A stretch of DNA of 29,477 nt from an uncultured Oscillospiraceae bacterium. Lineage in GTDB: Bacteria > Bacillota > Clostridia > Oscillospirales > Oscillospiraceae. Under the pieces are notes generated by a model. That model saw only the letters and a program-made list of their open reading frames with translations. It did not search any database and was not told the origin of the DNA. Shown here piece by piece: positions 13,126-21,587 of the stretch (the first letter of the stretch is position 1; each line of letters starts with the position of its first letter). The stretch lies in NCBI GenBank assembly GCA_910584835.1, contig CAJUEG010000030.1, positions 1 through 29,477 on the forward strand, in the 5' to 3' direction. The position numbers and the translations under genes are program-made.

Positions 13126-14802
13126 ATGGGTAAAAGCATCAAAAGGTCGGTCAGCATCCGCATCATCTGCGCCATCGTGGCGGTAACCCTGTTCAGCGTG
13201 GTAACCACGGTGAATATTCTGAGCATTGAGGGCACCCAGGACAAGAGCATTCAGGCAAACTCCATGCTGGACAGCATCCAGCGGGCGGAGGTGGCCCACT
13301 ACAAGTGGTCGGCCAACCTGAGCAATGCGCTGTACGCCGGAACGGAGTTCACCGGCAGCCTGGACCACACCGGCTGTGTGCTGGGCAAATGGCTGTACAG
13401 CGAGATGAGCCTGCATGACGACACCATCGACGCCCTGCGCAAACAGATCGAGCCGCTGCACAAGGAGCTCCACGCGTCCGCGGGCACCGTGCTGGAGATG
13501 TACGACAACAGTCTCAGCCGGGCGCAGCAGTATTATCAGGAGACAATTCAGACCAACCTGACCACGCTGGTCGGCTTGCTGGATCAGGTGGTGACCCGGG
13601 GCCAGGAGCTGAGCACCGAGTACAACCAGAGCATGAGCGCCACGGTGAAGCAGATGCACCTGATTACCACTATTTGCCTGGTTGTCAACCTGATCTGCAT
13701 GATCAGCTTGGTGCAGTACGTGCTCAGCTGCGTTATCAAGCCGATGCTGCGCATCACGGACAAGGTCCGGCCCCTCCAGGACGGGAACCTGACGCTGGAG
13801 GTGGGCTACAGCTCCAAAAACGAGCTTGGCCAGCTGGCTCAGACCCTGGAGCAGTCCCTGGGCCGCATTCACGAATATGTGAACGACATTGATCGGATTA
13901 TGGGCGAGCTGGCCCAGGGCAATTTCGATGTGGCCACCTCCACCCGGTACATCGGCGACTTCCAGTCCATTGAGACGGCGCTGAACCATTTCACCGCGTC
14001 GGTGTCCGACGCAATGGGCAATGTGATTCAGGCGGAGCAGCGGGTGAGCAGCCACGCCGAGCAGCTGTCCAGCGGGGCCCAGGCGCTGGCCCAGGGGGCC
14101 ACGGAGCAGGCCAGCGCGGTGCAGGAGCTGTACGCCACGGTGGACGATTTGTCCAAGAGCGCCGACCGCAACGCCCAAACCGCCGCCGGCGCGCAGGAGA
14201 GCGCCCGGCTCACCAGTGAGCAGGTGAACGTGAGCAGCGGCCAGATGGAGCAGATGGTGTCCGCCATGGCGGATATCGCCGACGCCTCCGAGCAGATCGG
14301 CAAGATCATCGCCACCATTGAGAATATCGCGTTCCAGACCAATATCCTGGCCCTGAACGCTGCGGTGGAGGCCGCCCGGGCGGGCAGCGCGGGCAAGGGA
14401 TTCGCCGTGGTGGCCGACGAGGTGCGCAACCTGGCCTCCAGGTCCGATGAGGCGGCCAAGGCCACCAAGGATCTCATTGAGAACTCCATTCAGGCCACCC
14501 AGCGGGGCAGCCAGATCGTGGGCGAGGTGTCCGATTCCCTGAAGAAGACTCAGGAGCTGGTGGTGCAGTCCAACGACGCCATCGCCACCATCGCCCAGGC
14601 TATCAAGGAGGAGGCCGGGTCCCTGGCCCAGGTGTCCGAGGGCATCGGCCAGATTTCCTCGGTGGTGCAGACCAATTCCGCCAGCAGCGAGGAGTCCGCC
14701 GCCGTCAGCTCCGAGCTGTTCGAGCAGGTCCACGTGCTGGAGGACGAGACCAAGCGCTTCAAGCTGAAGGGAGTCCGCCAGATGGTGAGCGGACCGCGGT
14801 AA
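13126..14802 (+). CDS. Methyl-accepting chemotaxis protein with predicted extracytoplasmic CZB-like zinc domain
   Basis: The 558-residue receptor has transmembrane helices at about residues 12-33 and 177-199, a HAMP region (about 200-255), a second HAMP-like stretch (about 256-300), and the cytoplasmic signalling hairpin. The tip region of the hairpin includes AFQTNILALNAAVEAARAG (about 405-425). Between the two membrane helices, His58, Trp61, the HxxCxLGKW motif (His81, Cys84) and LHKELH (His112, His116) match the chemoreceptor zinc-binding (CZB) pattern of three His and one Cys. CZB domains are usually cytoplasmic; here the topology places it outside. The preceding two genes are COG0523 metal GTPases. 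A clean AAGGAGG site precedes the ATG. Confidence 0.9.
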   Translation: MGKSIKRSVSIRIICAIVAVTLFSVVTTVNILSIEGTQDKSIQANSMLDSIQRAEVAHYKWSANLSNALYAGTEFTGSLDHTGCVLGKWLYSEMSLHDDTIDALRKQIEPLHKELHASAGTVLEMYDNSLSRAQQYYQETIQTNLTTLVGLLDQVVTRGQELSTEYNQSMSATVKQMHLITTICLVVNLICMISLVQYVLSCVIKPMLRITDKVRPLQDGNLTLEVGYSSKNELGQLAQTLEQSLGRIHEYVNDIDRIMGELAQGNFDVATSTRYIGDFQSIETALNHFTASVSDAMGNVIQAEQRVSSHAEQLSSGAQALAQGATEQASAVQELYATVDDLSKSADRNAQTAAGAQESARLTSEQVNVSSGQMEQMVSAMADIADASEQIGKIIATIENIAFQTNILALNAAVEAARAGSAGKGFAVVADEVRNLASRSDEAAKATKDLIENSIQATQRGSQIVGEVSDSLKKTQELVVQSNDAIATIAQAIKEEAGSLAQVSEGIGQISSVVQTNSASSEESAAVSSELFEQVHVLEDETKRFKLKGVRQMVSGPR

Positions 14803-14812
14803 GAAAAGAAAA

Positions 14813-14848
14813 AAAAGAGCGGACCGGCTGCTGCCGGCCCGCTCTTTT
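14813..14848. terminator. Bidirectional terminator between the chemoreceptor and nahK
   Basis: AAAAGAGCGGACCGGC (14813-14828) pairs with GCCGGCCCGCTCTTTT (14833-14848) with one mismatch around a 4-nt loop. T-rich ends occur on both strands, serving two convergent genes. Confidence 0.88.
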
Positions 14849-14854
14849 CCTGTG

Positions 14855-15979
14855 TTATGGCCTGGAAATGTACTGTTCCGCGATGGCGTTGAGCTCGTCC
14901 CAGTGCGCCTCCATGTCCGCCACCAGCTTGCACTGGGTGCGGGCCCGGTCCAGGTTCTGGCCCGGGCGGGTGGTGTGGAAGTAGACGTCCCCCTCCAGGT
15001 AGTCGGTGAGGAAGCGGATGCCGCACTCCAGGGTCATCAGCTTGGCCCCCCAGGGCAGGTAGCGGATCTCCGCCTCGGTGAGGGCTTCCCCCGCCTCTCC
15101 CAGGAAGGCGGCCGTGTAGGTCTCAAACAGGCCCAGGTCCAGGTTTACCTTGGAAAGGTCCGGCTCGTCCTCGGCGCTGTGGTTGGCGCCGAAGCGGATG
15201 GAGTCGCCGAAGTCGTTGATGGACAGGCCGGGCATCACCGTGTCCAGGTCGATGACGCACAGGGCCTCCCCCGTCTTTTCGTCCATGAGGACATTGTTCA
15301 GCTTGGTGTCGTTGTGGGTCACCCGCAGGGGGAGAATCCCCTCCCGCAGGGCGCTGAGGGCGGTGGAGCAGTCCTTTTCCCGCGCCAGCATGAACGCGAT
15401 GTCCTCCCGGCACTCCTTGGCCCGGCCCAGGGGATCGGCGGCCACGGCGTTTTTCAGGTTTTGCAGGCGGTTTTCCGTGTCGTGAAAGCGGGGGATGGTC
15501 TCATGAAGGGTGTGGGCGGGGTAGTCCCGCAGCAGCCGCTGAAAGCGGCCGAAGGCCCGCCCGGAGGCGGCAAACAGCTCCGGCGTCTCCGCCGACTGGT
15601 AGCACACGGTACCCTCCACAAAGGGGAAGGCCCGCCACACGCCGCCCGCGCTGTCGGTGACGCTGGCGGCGCCGTCCCGGGCGCGCAGGACGGACAGGGT
15701 CTCCCGGGCGGGGTCGCCGCCCAGCCGCCTGATCTCCCGGCTCAGGTGTTCGGTGACGCTGACGATGTTCTCCATCAGCTTGTCCGGCTCCTTGAAAGCC
15801 ACGGGGCTGATTCGCTGGAGGATGGAGCGCACGACGCTCCCGTCCGTCCGGCGGGCGTCCACCCGGAAGGTGTCGTTGATGTGGCCCTCGCCGAAGCGGA
15901 CCGCAGTTTCAACCTCCCCGCCGAAGTCATAGGCCGCCAGCGCTTCCTGTAAGGTTTGCTCTGCCTGTACCATGCTCAT
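14855..15979 (-). CDS. nahK: N-acetylhexosamine 1-kinase (NahK/LnpB-like)
   Basis: The 374-residue protein of the aminoglycoside-phosphotransferase fold has the sugar/ATP-site motif GEGHINDTF (30-38), catalytic loop RVTHNDTKLNNVLMD (Asp224) and metal site VIDLDTVMPG (244-246). It follows bifidobacterial NahK closely by eye along its length, for example HNDTKLNN, DFGDSIRFGA, DLSKV and LMTLECGxRFLxDYLEGDxYF. NahK uses ATP to phosphorylate GlcNAc or GalNAc at C1. It lies 41 nt downstream of galE, and a GH112 galacto-N-biose phosphorylase is encoded nearby, giving three of the four enzymes of the LNB/GNB pathway. A GGAGGAG site precedes the ATG. Confidence 0.92.
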   Translation of the reverse strand: MSMVQAEQTLQEALAAYDFGGEVETAVRFGEGHINDTFRVDARRTDGSVVRSILQRISPVAFKEPDKLMENIVSVTEHLSREIRRLGGDPARETLSVLRARDGAASVTDSAGGVWRAFPFVEGTVCYQSAETPELFAASGRAFGRFQRLLRDYPAHTLHETIPRFHDTENRLQNLKNAVAADPLGRAKECREDIAFMLAREKDCSTALSALREGILPLRVTHNDTKLNNVLMDEKTGEALCVIDLDTVMPGLSINDFGDSIRFGANHSAEDEPDLSKVNLDLGLFETYTAAFLGEAGEALTEAEIRYLPWGAKLMTLECGIRFLTDYLEGDVYFHTTRPGQNLDRARTQCKLVADMEAHWDELNAIAEQYISRP

Positions 15980-16020
15980 ATCGTCTCCTCCTGGCGGATG
16001 GCCCGCCGTTCTGTATGTGA

Positions 16021-17040
16021 TTAGCCTTTATAGCCGTTGGGGTTGCGGGACTGCCATTTGTAGGAGGAGGCGCACATCTCCTCAATGCCCAGCTGCGCCT
16101 CCCAGCCCAGCTCGTCCCTGGCCTTGGCCGGATCGGCGTAGCACACGGCGATGTCGCCGGGGCGGCGGGGCTCAATGACGTAGGGCAGGGTCTTGCCGCA
16201 GGCCTTCTCATAGGCGTGGAGCACGTCCAGCACGCTGTAGCCCTTGCCGGTGCCCAGGTTGCACACAAACAGCCCGCACTTGGTGTCCAGCTTCTTCAGC
16301 GCCGCCACATGGCCCTTCGCCAGGTCCACCACATGGATATAGTCCCGCACGCCGGTGCCGTCGGGGGTGGGGTAGTCGTCGCCGAACACGTGGAGCTTCT
16401 CCAGCTGGCCCACGGACACCTTGGCGATATAGGGCACCAGGTTGTTGGGGATGCCGTTGGGGTCCTCCCCCAGCAGGCCGGACTCGTGGGCGCCGATGGG
16501 GTTGAAGTAGCGCAGCAGCGCCACGTTCAGCTCGGGATCGGCGGCGCAGATGTCGGACAGGATGCGCTCCTGGAACAGCTTGGAGGTGCCGTAGGGGTTG
16601 GTGGTGCCGCCGGTGGGGAAATCCTCCCGGATGGGGACGGTGGCGGGGTCGCCGTACACCGTGGCGGAGGAGGAGAATACAAAGTTCCTCACCCCGTGGC
16701 GGCGCATGGCCTGGAGGAGATACAGGGTGCTGATGAGGTTGTTGGAGTAATACTCCAGGGGCTTTGCCACGCTCTCGCCCACGGCCTTGAGCCCGGCGAA
16801 ATGGATCACCGCGTCGATGCCGGGGTGCTGGGCGAACAGGGCCTCCACCTCGTCCTCATGGCACAGCTCCGTCTTGACAAAGGGGACCTTTTTGCCGGTG
16901 ATCTTCTCCACCCGGACCAGGGCCTCCTCACAGGAGTTGTAAAGGTTGTCCGCCACCACGATGTCATAGCCCGCGTTGAGAAGCTCCACGCAGGTGTGGC
17001 TGCCGATGTACCCGGCGCCGCCGCAAACCAGAATAGACAT
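16021..17040 (-). CDS. galE: UDP-glucose/UDP-N-acetylglucosamine 4-epimerase
   Basis: The 339-residue short-chain dehydrogenase-type enzyme has the NAD motif CGGAGYIGSHT at residues 6-16 and the catalytic YxxxK in NPYGTSK. Ser/Thr of the triad lies in VFSSSATVYGDP. Other GalE hallmarks are FAGLKAVGESV and RYFNPIGAHESG. It interconverts UDP-glucose and UDP-galactose (and perhaps the HexNAc forms), which fits the LnpD role beside NahK. The ATG at 17040 was chosen because AAGGAG lies upstream; an in-frame start at 17058 would place that site inside the gene. It is first in a two-gene minus-strand operon with nahK, reading from the promoter at 17125-17153. Confidence 0.95.
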   Translation of the reverse strand: MSILVCGGAGYIGSHTCVELLNAGYDIVVADNLYNSCEEALVRVEKITGKKVPFVKTELCHEDEVEALFAQHPGIDAVIHFAGLKAVGESVAKPLEYYSNNLISTLYLLQAMRRHGVRNFVFSSSATVYGDPATVPIREDFPTGGTTNPYGTSKLFQERILSDICAADPELNVALLRYFNPIGAHESGLLGEDPNGIPNNLVPYIAKVSVGQLEKLHVFGDDYPTPDGTGVRDYIHVVDLAKGHVAALKKLDTKCGLFVCNLGTGKGYSVLDVLHAYEKACGKTLPYVIEPRRPGDIAVCYADPAKARDELGWEAQLGIEEMCASSYKWQSRNPNGYKG

Positions 17041-17124
17041 GATCACGCGCTCCTTCATGATTTTAGTATTTGCCCGCCGGAACAGCCCGCCGCCTGAAAG
17101 GGCCCTGATCCGGAGATTGCTGAT

Positions 17125-17153
17125 ATTATACCCGAACCGGGGGCGGTTGGGAA
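17125..17153 (-). promoter_or_regulatory. Promoter of galE-nahK
   Basis: On the minus strand, TTCCCA (17153-17148) and TATAAT (17130-17125) are 17 nt apart. The -35 box is poor, which could mean activator dependence. The leader to galE is about 80 nt. Confidence 0.6.
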
Positions 17154-17197
17154 TGGAATTTCTTGCGTTACATTTGCATATTATTGCCGCGATGCGC

Positions 17198-18049
17198 TCA
17201 GCCGCTCCCGGACCGGCGCTGCCTGCGGTACTCCATGGGGCTCATGCCCTCCTGCCGGCGGAAGCACTGGGAGAAGTAGCTCAGGGAGGAAAAGCCAAGG
17301 ATCTGGGCGATCTGGGACAGGGAATGGTCGGTCTCGGACAGAAGAAAGCGGCTCTCCTGGATGCGCCGGGAGATGAGGTAGCTGATGGGCGAGGTGTTGA
17401 ATTCCTTGCGGAAGGCGTGGGATAGGTAATATTTATTGATGTGCACCAGCCCGGCCAGCTGATCCAGGGTGAGGTTTTCCTTAAAATGGTTGTCGATATA
17501 GCGGCGCACCAGGCCGCACTCCCGGCTGGACCTGGGTCCGGCGGGTACGGCGTCGGACAGGGTGAAATCGTCCCGGCGGCCCAGGCGCAGCAGAATGATC
17601 TCCAGCAGATGCTGGCAGATTTCGTCGCACCCGGCCCTGGGCTCCCGGGTCTCCTGGACCAGGGTGCGCAGGCAGCCGGATATGGCCTCCTCCGCAAACA
17701 GGTGGACGAGGACGCAGCCGCTGGCGTCGGCGCTGGTCTCCAGCCCCTCCACCCCCAGCACCACATATTCCATGGGGCTGCCGTCCTGGCTGGTTTCGGT
17801 GTGGGGGATGCCCGCGTTGACCACCACCAGGTCGTTGACGGCCACGGGAAAGCGGTCCTGCCGGATCTGGAAGTCGCCGTGGCCGCCGGTGATGAAAAAC
17901 AGCTCTCCGCAGGTGTGGGAGTGGAGCTGGGAGGTCCACTCCCGGCTGTAACGGGTGTAGGTCACATAGCGCAGCCGGGGCCGGCTGCGCTGCGCGCCCC
18001 AGTCCGGGGCGCGATCCGACTCTGCCAGGATGTACTGATGGGTACTCAC
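17198..18049 (-). CDS. AraC-family transcriptional regulator with cupin sensor domain
   Basis: Of 283 residues, the N-terminal ~140 form a cupin-type sugar-sensing domain (HSHTCGELFFITGGHGDF, then VVVNAGIPHTE). The C-terminal ~100 hold the two helix-turn-helices of AraC/XylS proteins (LDQLAGLVHINKYYLSHAFRKEF and LSQIAQILGFSSLSYFSQCFRRQEGMSPMEYRR). The GTG at 18049 is selected because GGGAGGGGAGC precedes it; an upstream in-frame GTG at 18082 has no ribosome site. It lies between the galE-nahK genes and the divergently transcribed transporter-phosphorylase operon, so it is the likely local activator of galacto-N-biose use. The inducer is not known. Confidence 0.9.
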   Translation of the reverse strand: MSTHQYILAESDRAPDWGAQRSRPRLRYVTYTRYSREWTSQLHSHTCGELFFITGGHGDFQIRQDRFPVAVNDLVVVNAGIPHTETSQDGSPMEYVVLGVEGLETSADASGCVLVHLFAEEAISGCLRTLVQETREPRAGCDEICQHLLEIILLRLGRRDDFTLSDAVPAGPRSSRECGLVRRYIDNHFKENLTLDQLAGLVHINKYYLSHAFRKEFNTSPISYLISRRIQESRFLLSETDHSLSQIAQILGFSSLSYFSQCFRRQEGMSPMEYRRQRRSGSG

Positions 18050-18076
18050 GGCGCTCCCCTCCCGTCCGGCACAAGA

Positions 18077-18138
18077 TTGCACAAATACGGACTGCGGTTA
18101 TCAAAACTTATTATAGCTTCTTTTTTGGTTTTGTGCAA
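18077..18138. promoter_or_regulatory. Promoter of the AraC gene with flanking inverted repeats
   Basis: On the minus strand, TTGCAC (18138-18133) and consensus TATAAT (18115-18110) are 17 nt apart. TTTGTGCAA at 18130-18138 overlaps the -35 box, and its perfect inverted copy TTGCACAAA lies at 18077-18085 in the leader. The copies are spaced as candidate autoregulatory half-sites. Confidence 0.75.
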
Positions 18139-18301
18139 CTCTCCACAATAAATTTTGGGTAGGATGGAGGGAAATGGATAACGACCGCTTTAAAGAGGAA
18201 AAGGAAAGGATTAAAACCATCATATTTGCCAAAAACAGGGTGGGAAGGCATTTCGGCTTTCAACAAAATGCAAAAAGAACAAGAAAACTAAAAACTGGAG
18301 C

Positions 18302-18372
18302 AACAATCGGATTGTTATATGGCGGCGGAGCGTTTACTTTATAAAGTGTAAGGAGCGGGGAGGTTTCCCCGC
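18302..18372 (+). promoter_or_regulatory. Palindromes upstream of the sugar-binding protein gene
   Basis: A small palindrome AACAAT-CGG-ATTGTT (18302-18316) is followed by a 7-bp hairpin GCGGGGA / TCCCCGC (18355-18372) about 38 nt before the gene. Between them lie only poor promoter-like boxes (TTGTTA at 18312, AT-rich TTTATAAA near 18338). This suits an activator-dependent start. The rest of the 18139-18301 gap shows no gene or strong signal. Confidence 0.45.
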
Positions 18373-18409
18373 CGCATCCGAATACATATTTGGAAATGGA
18401 GGAACTGAA

Positions 18410-19714
18410 ATGAAAAAGATTCTGAGCGTTCTCCTGGCTGCCGTCATGGTGCTGGGCCTGCTGGCCGGCTGCGCCGACAAGCCGGCCGAGTCCAAGGCCC
18501 CTGAGAGCAATCCCCCCGCCTCCCAGCCCGCGGACGGCAACAAGGAGCCCGCCGGCAAGCAGTATGACGGCGTGGAGCTGACCATGTGGTCCATGTGGTC
18601 CTCCGGCGAGCCCCAGGCCAACGTGATCGAGGCCGCCAAGGCCGCCTTCGAGGAGCAGACCGGCGCCAAGATCAACATCGAGTTCAAGGGCCGCGACGTG
18701 AACAAGGTGCTGGCCGCCTCCCTGGAGGCCCAGGACAACATCGATATCATCGAGGACGACTACAAGCGCATCGGCACCGTCTACAACAAGTTCACCTACG
18801 ACCTGACCGACATGGCCAAGGCCGCCAACTATGACAGCTTCAGCTACAAGTGCTTCAACGACCAGTCCATCGCCTGGGCCGGCTATCTGAACGCCATCAC
18901 CGAGCAGCCCAACATCGGCGGCATCTTCTATGACAAGGACGCCTTTGCCAAGGCCGGCGTCACCGCCGAGCCCAAGACCTGGACCGAGTTCCTGGACGTG
19001 TGCCAGAAGCTGAAGGACGCGGGTGTCGGCCCCCTGGCCCAGGACTCCGCCTACTGCGATTTCGCCTTCTATCACACCCTGGTCCGCTACTTGGGCGAGG
19101 CCAAGATTGAGGAGCTGACCATGAACGGCGGCTGGAGCGGCACCGCCGCCGAGCAGGCCGCCCAGGATATCATCGACCTGCGCAACGCCGGCTATCTGGC
19201 CGATGGCGCGCCCGACGAGTTCCCCTCCAGCCAGAACAAGATCGGCTTCGGTCAGGCCGCCATGGTCATCTGCGCCGACTATGTGACCGCCGAGGTGAAC
19301 GGCAATACCGGCACTCAGGTCAATTGGGGCCTGTTCAACTACCCCGCTGTGGACGGCGGCGCGGATAACGGCGCGGCCTACATGGGCGCCAACTCCCTGG
19401 CCATCACCAGCTACAGCAAGAACCCCCAGGCCGCCTTTGACTTCATCCTGTTCCTGACCACCGGCGAGTGGGGCCAGAAGCTGGCCGACGAGGCCCACCA
19501 GATCCCCGCCGACAGCCGCAACACCGCCCCCGCCGACCTGAACGGCACCATTGAGACCCTCCAGGCCGCCGTGTCCCCCATGACCTGGTGCGCCAGCCTG
19601 TCCGTCAACGCGGATCTGAAGGACACCATCAAGTCCATGTGTGTGGAGCTGTTTGAGGGCAAGTACGCCGACGGCGCCGCGTTCTGCGCCGCTCTGGACG
19701 GCCTGTACAAGTAA
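18410..19714 (+). CDS. ABC transporter sugar-binding lipoprotein (probable galacto-N-biose/lacto-N-biose binding)
   Basis: The 434-residue protein has a lipoprotein signal peptide with lipobox LLAGC (Cys21). A Ser/Pro/Glu-rich linker to about residue 50 follows, then an extracellular solute-binding domain of family 1 (ELTMWSMWSSGEP, GIFYDKDAFAKAGV, PKTWTEFLDVCQKL, FGQAAMVICADY, AYMGANSLAITSYSKNPQAAFDFI). It captures sugar outside the membrane for the two permeases downstream. Substrate is inferred from the GH112 phosphorylase in the same operon; the bifidobacterial operon has the same SBP-permease-permease-phosphorylase order. A hairpin separates it from the permease genes, which would keep the binding protein in excess. 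Confidence 0.92.
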   Translation: MKKILSVLLAAVMVLGLLAGCADKPAESKAPESNPPASQPADGNKEPAGKQYDGVELTMWSMWSSGEPQANVIEAAKAAFEEQTGAKINIEFKGRDVNKVLAASLEAQDNIDIIEDDYKRIGTVYNKFTYDLTDMAKAANYDSFSYKCFNDQSIAWAGYLNAITEQPNIGGIFYDKDAFAKAGVTAEPKTWTEFLDVCQKLKDAGVGPLAQDSAYCDFAFYHTLVRYLGEAKIEELTMNGGWSGTAAEQAAQDIIDLRNAGYLADGAPDEFPSSQNKIGFGQAAMVICADYVTAEVNGNTGTQVNWGLFNYPAVDGGADNGAAYMGANSLAITSYSKNPQAAFDFILFLTTGEWGQKLADEAHQIPADSRNTAPADLNGTIETLQAAVSPMTWCASLSVNADLKDTIKSMCVELFEGKYADGAAFCAALDGLYK

Positions 19715-19737
19715 ATCCCTTTTAAACCGTCGCGCTG

Positions 19738-19772
19738 GCAGGCGGCGCCCCAACGGCGCCGCCTGCTTCTTT
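19738..19772 (+). terminator. Intra-operon attenuator after the binding-protein gene
   Basis: GCAGGCGGCGCC (19738-19749) pairs perfectly with GGCGCCGCCTGC (19755-19766) around a 5-nt loop, followed by TTCTTTAT. Partial termination or mRNA stabilisation here would favour binding protein over permease. Confidence 0.75.
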
Positions 19773-19812
19773 ATATCCAGCTATCACAATCAGGAAAGGA
19801 GAGAGCGAGTCC

Positions 19813-20706
19813 ATGAAAAAAAACAAGGCGATGATCTTCTGGTTCTGCCTGCCCGCCCTGCTGTCGCTGCTGATTATGTTCGTCTATCCGGTGTGCCGCA
19901 CGGTGCTCATGAGCTTTTTCCAGGTGGAGAGCGTTACCGCTACCACGGCGGACTGGAGCTTCTACGGATTGGGGAACTACTTCAAGATTTTCAGAAGCGC
20001 CAGCTTCATGATCTCCATGCGCAACATGATGCTGATCTGGATTGTGGGCGGTGTGTTCACCCTGCTGCTGGCCATGCTGATGGCGGTGATCGTCACCAGC
20101 GGCATCCGGGGCAAGAAGTTCTTCCGGGCCGCCATCTACATGCCCAACATCATCAGCGCCGTGGCCCTGGCCACCATGTGGATTCAGTACATTTTCAACT
20201 ATGACTACGGTATGCTCAACGAGATCGTCCAGTTCTTTGGCGGCGAGAAGGTCAAGTGGCTGGGCACCGACCTGAAGTTCTGGGCCATGACCGGCTCCTT
20301 TATCTTCGGCAGCGTGGGCTACTACATGCTGATTTACATCAGCGGCATCGAGGGAATCCCCCAGGACCTCTACGAGGCCGCCACCATCGACGGCGCGGGC
20401 AAGGGCCGCCAGTTCTTCGACATCACCCTGCCCCTGCTCAAGGGCGTCATCAAGACCTCCATCACCTTCTGGAGCATCAACACCACCACCTTCTTCCTGT
20501 GGTCCAAGATGTTCTCCCCCATCGACACCGAATCGTCCACCATCGTGCCGGTCATTTATCTATATGACATGGTGTTCGGCGGAAAGGGCATCACCACCCG
20601 GGACGCCGGCGCGGGCGCAGCCGTGGGCGTGGTGCTGACGCTGATTATCATAGCGGTCTACCTGGTCACCGAGCGGCTCTTCAAGGGCAGCGACCTGGAA
20701 TATTGA
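19813..20706 (+). CDS. Sugar ABC transporter permease (MalF/UgpA-like)
   Basis: The 297-residue membrane protein has about six predicted helices, starting with MIFWFCLPALLSLLIMFVYPV. The ATPase-docking EAA loop reads YEAATIDGAGKGRQFFDITLPLLKG near residue 195. It pairs with the next permease to form the channel for sugar delivered by the upstream lipoprotein. An AAAGGAGAG site precedes the ATG. No ATP-binding subunit is present in the operon, so a shared MsmX/MsiK-type ATPase encoded elsewhere is expected, as is usual for Firmicute CUT1 importers. Confidence 0.93.
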   Translation: MKKNKAMIFWFCLPALLSLLIMFVYPVCRTVLMSFFQVESVTATTADWSFYGLGNYFKIFRSASFMISMRNMMLIWIVGGVFTLLLAMLMAVIVTSGIRGKKFFRAAIYMPNIISAVALATMWIQYIFNYDYGMLNEIVQFFGGEKVKWLGTDLKFWAMTGSFIFGSVGYYMLIYISGIEGIPQDLYEAATIDGAGKGRQFFDITLPLLKGVIKTSITFWSINTTTFFLWSKMFSPIDTESSTIVPVIYLYDMVFGGKGITTRDAGAGAAVGVVLTLIIIAVYLVTERLFKGSDLEY

Positions 20707-20722
20707 GAGAGGGGGGCGCAAC

Positions 20723-21568
20723 ATGAAAAAGATCAATTGGAAAAAAGAGCTGCGGCTTCTGCCCGGCTACCTGGTAGTGGGTGTGTGGGTGCTGTTCACC
20801 GCGGTGATGCTGTTCTGGATTCTGGGCGCCAGCCTGTCCACCTCCCCGGAGATCTTCAAGGGTGAGATTTTTAAGTTTGCCAGCGGTTTTCACTGGGAAA
20901 ACTATGCCACCGCCTGGAACGTCCAGAACGTGTCCGTGTTCTTTGCCAACTCCCTGCTGTACTCCGTCATCTCCTGCGCGGGGGTGCTGGCCATCGCCGC
21001 CCCCGCGGCCTATGTGCTCTCCCGCTGGCAGTTCACCGGCGGCAATGCACTGCGCATCGGCCTGGTGGTGGCCATGAGCGTGCCCGTCATCATGGTCATC
21101 ATGCCTATCTACTCCCTGTCCGTGCAGTGGGGGATCAAGGGCCGGGTGCTGCTGATCATCCTGTACATCCTGCTCCGGGTGCCCTACACCACCATCTATC
21201 TGCTGGACTTCTTCTCCACCCTGTCCCGCACCTATGAGGAGGCGGCCTATTTGGACGGGTGCAGCGCCCCCAAGACCTTCCTGAAGATTATGCTGCCCCT
21301 GGTGCAGCCCGCCATCGTGACGGTGACGATCTTCAACTTCATGTCCGTGTGGAACGAGTTCTTCATGGCCCTGATCTTCACTTCCAGCGAGAGCATGGCT
21401 CCCGTGGGCGTGGGCCTGCTGAACATCATCAACGCCATGAAGTACACCGGCCAGTGGGGCGGCATGTTCGCGGCGGTCATCATCGTGTTCCTGCCCACCT
21501 TCCTGCTTTACATCTTCATGTCTGAAAAGATCATTGCCGGCGTGACGGGCGGCGGCGTCAAGGGATAA
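20723..21568 (+). CDS. Sugar ABC transporter permease (MalG/UgpE-like)
   Basis: The 281-residue membrane protein is the second half of the heterodimeric channel. Its first helix is YLVVGVWVLFTAVMLFWILGASL, and the EAA loop is YEEAAYLDGCSAPKTFLKIMLPLVQPAI near residue 170. It ends in the typical FLPTFLLYIFMSEKIIAGVTGGGVKG tail. It begins 16 nt after the first permease with a GAGGGGG site and is followed 19 nt later by the GH112 phosphorylase, so import and breakdown are one transcript. Confidence 0.93.
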   Translation: MKKINWKKELRLLPGYLVVGVWVLFTAVMLFWILGASLSTSPEIFKGEIFKFASGFHWENYATAWNVQNVSVFFANSLLYSVISCAGVLAIAAPAAYVLSRWQFTGGNALRIGLVVAMSVPVIMVIMPIYSLSVQWGIKGRVLLIILYILLRVPYTTIYLLDFFSTLSRTYEEAAYLDGCSAPKTFLKIMLPLVQPAIVTVTIFNFMSVWNEFFMALIFTSSESMAPVGVGLLNIINAMKYTGQWGGMFAAVIIVFLPTFLLYIFMSEKIIAGVTGGGVKG

Positions 21569-21587
21569 ACCCAGTCTGGAGGATTCA

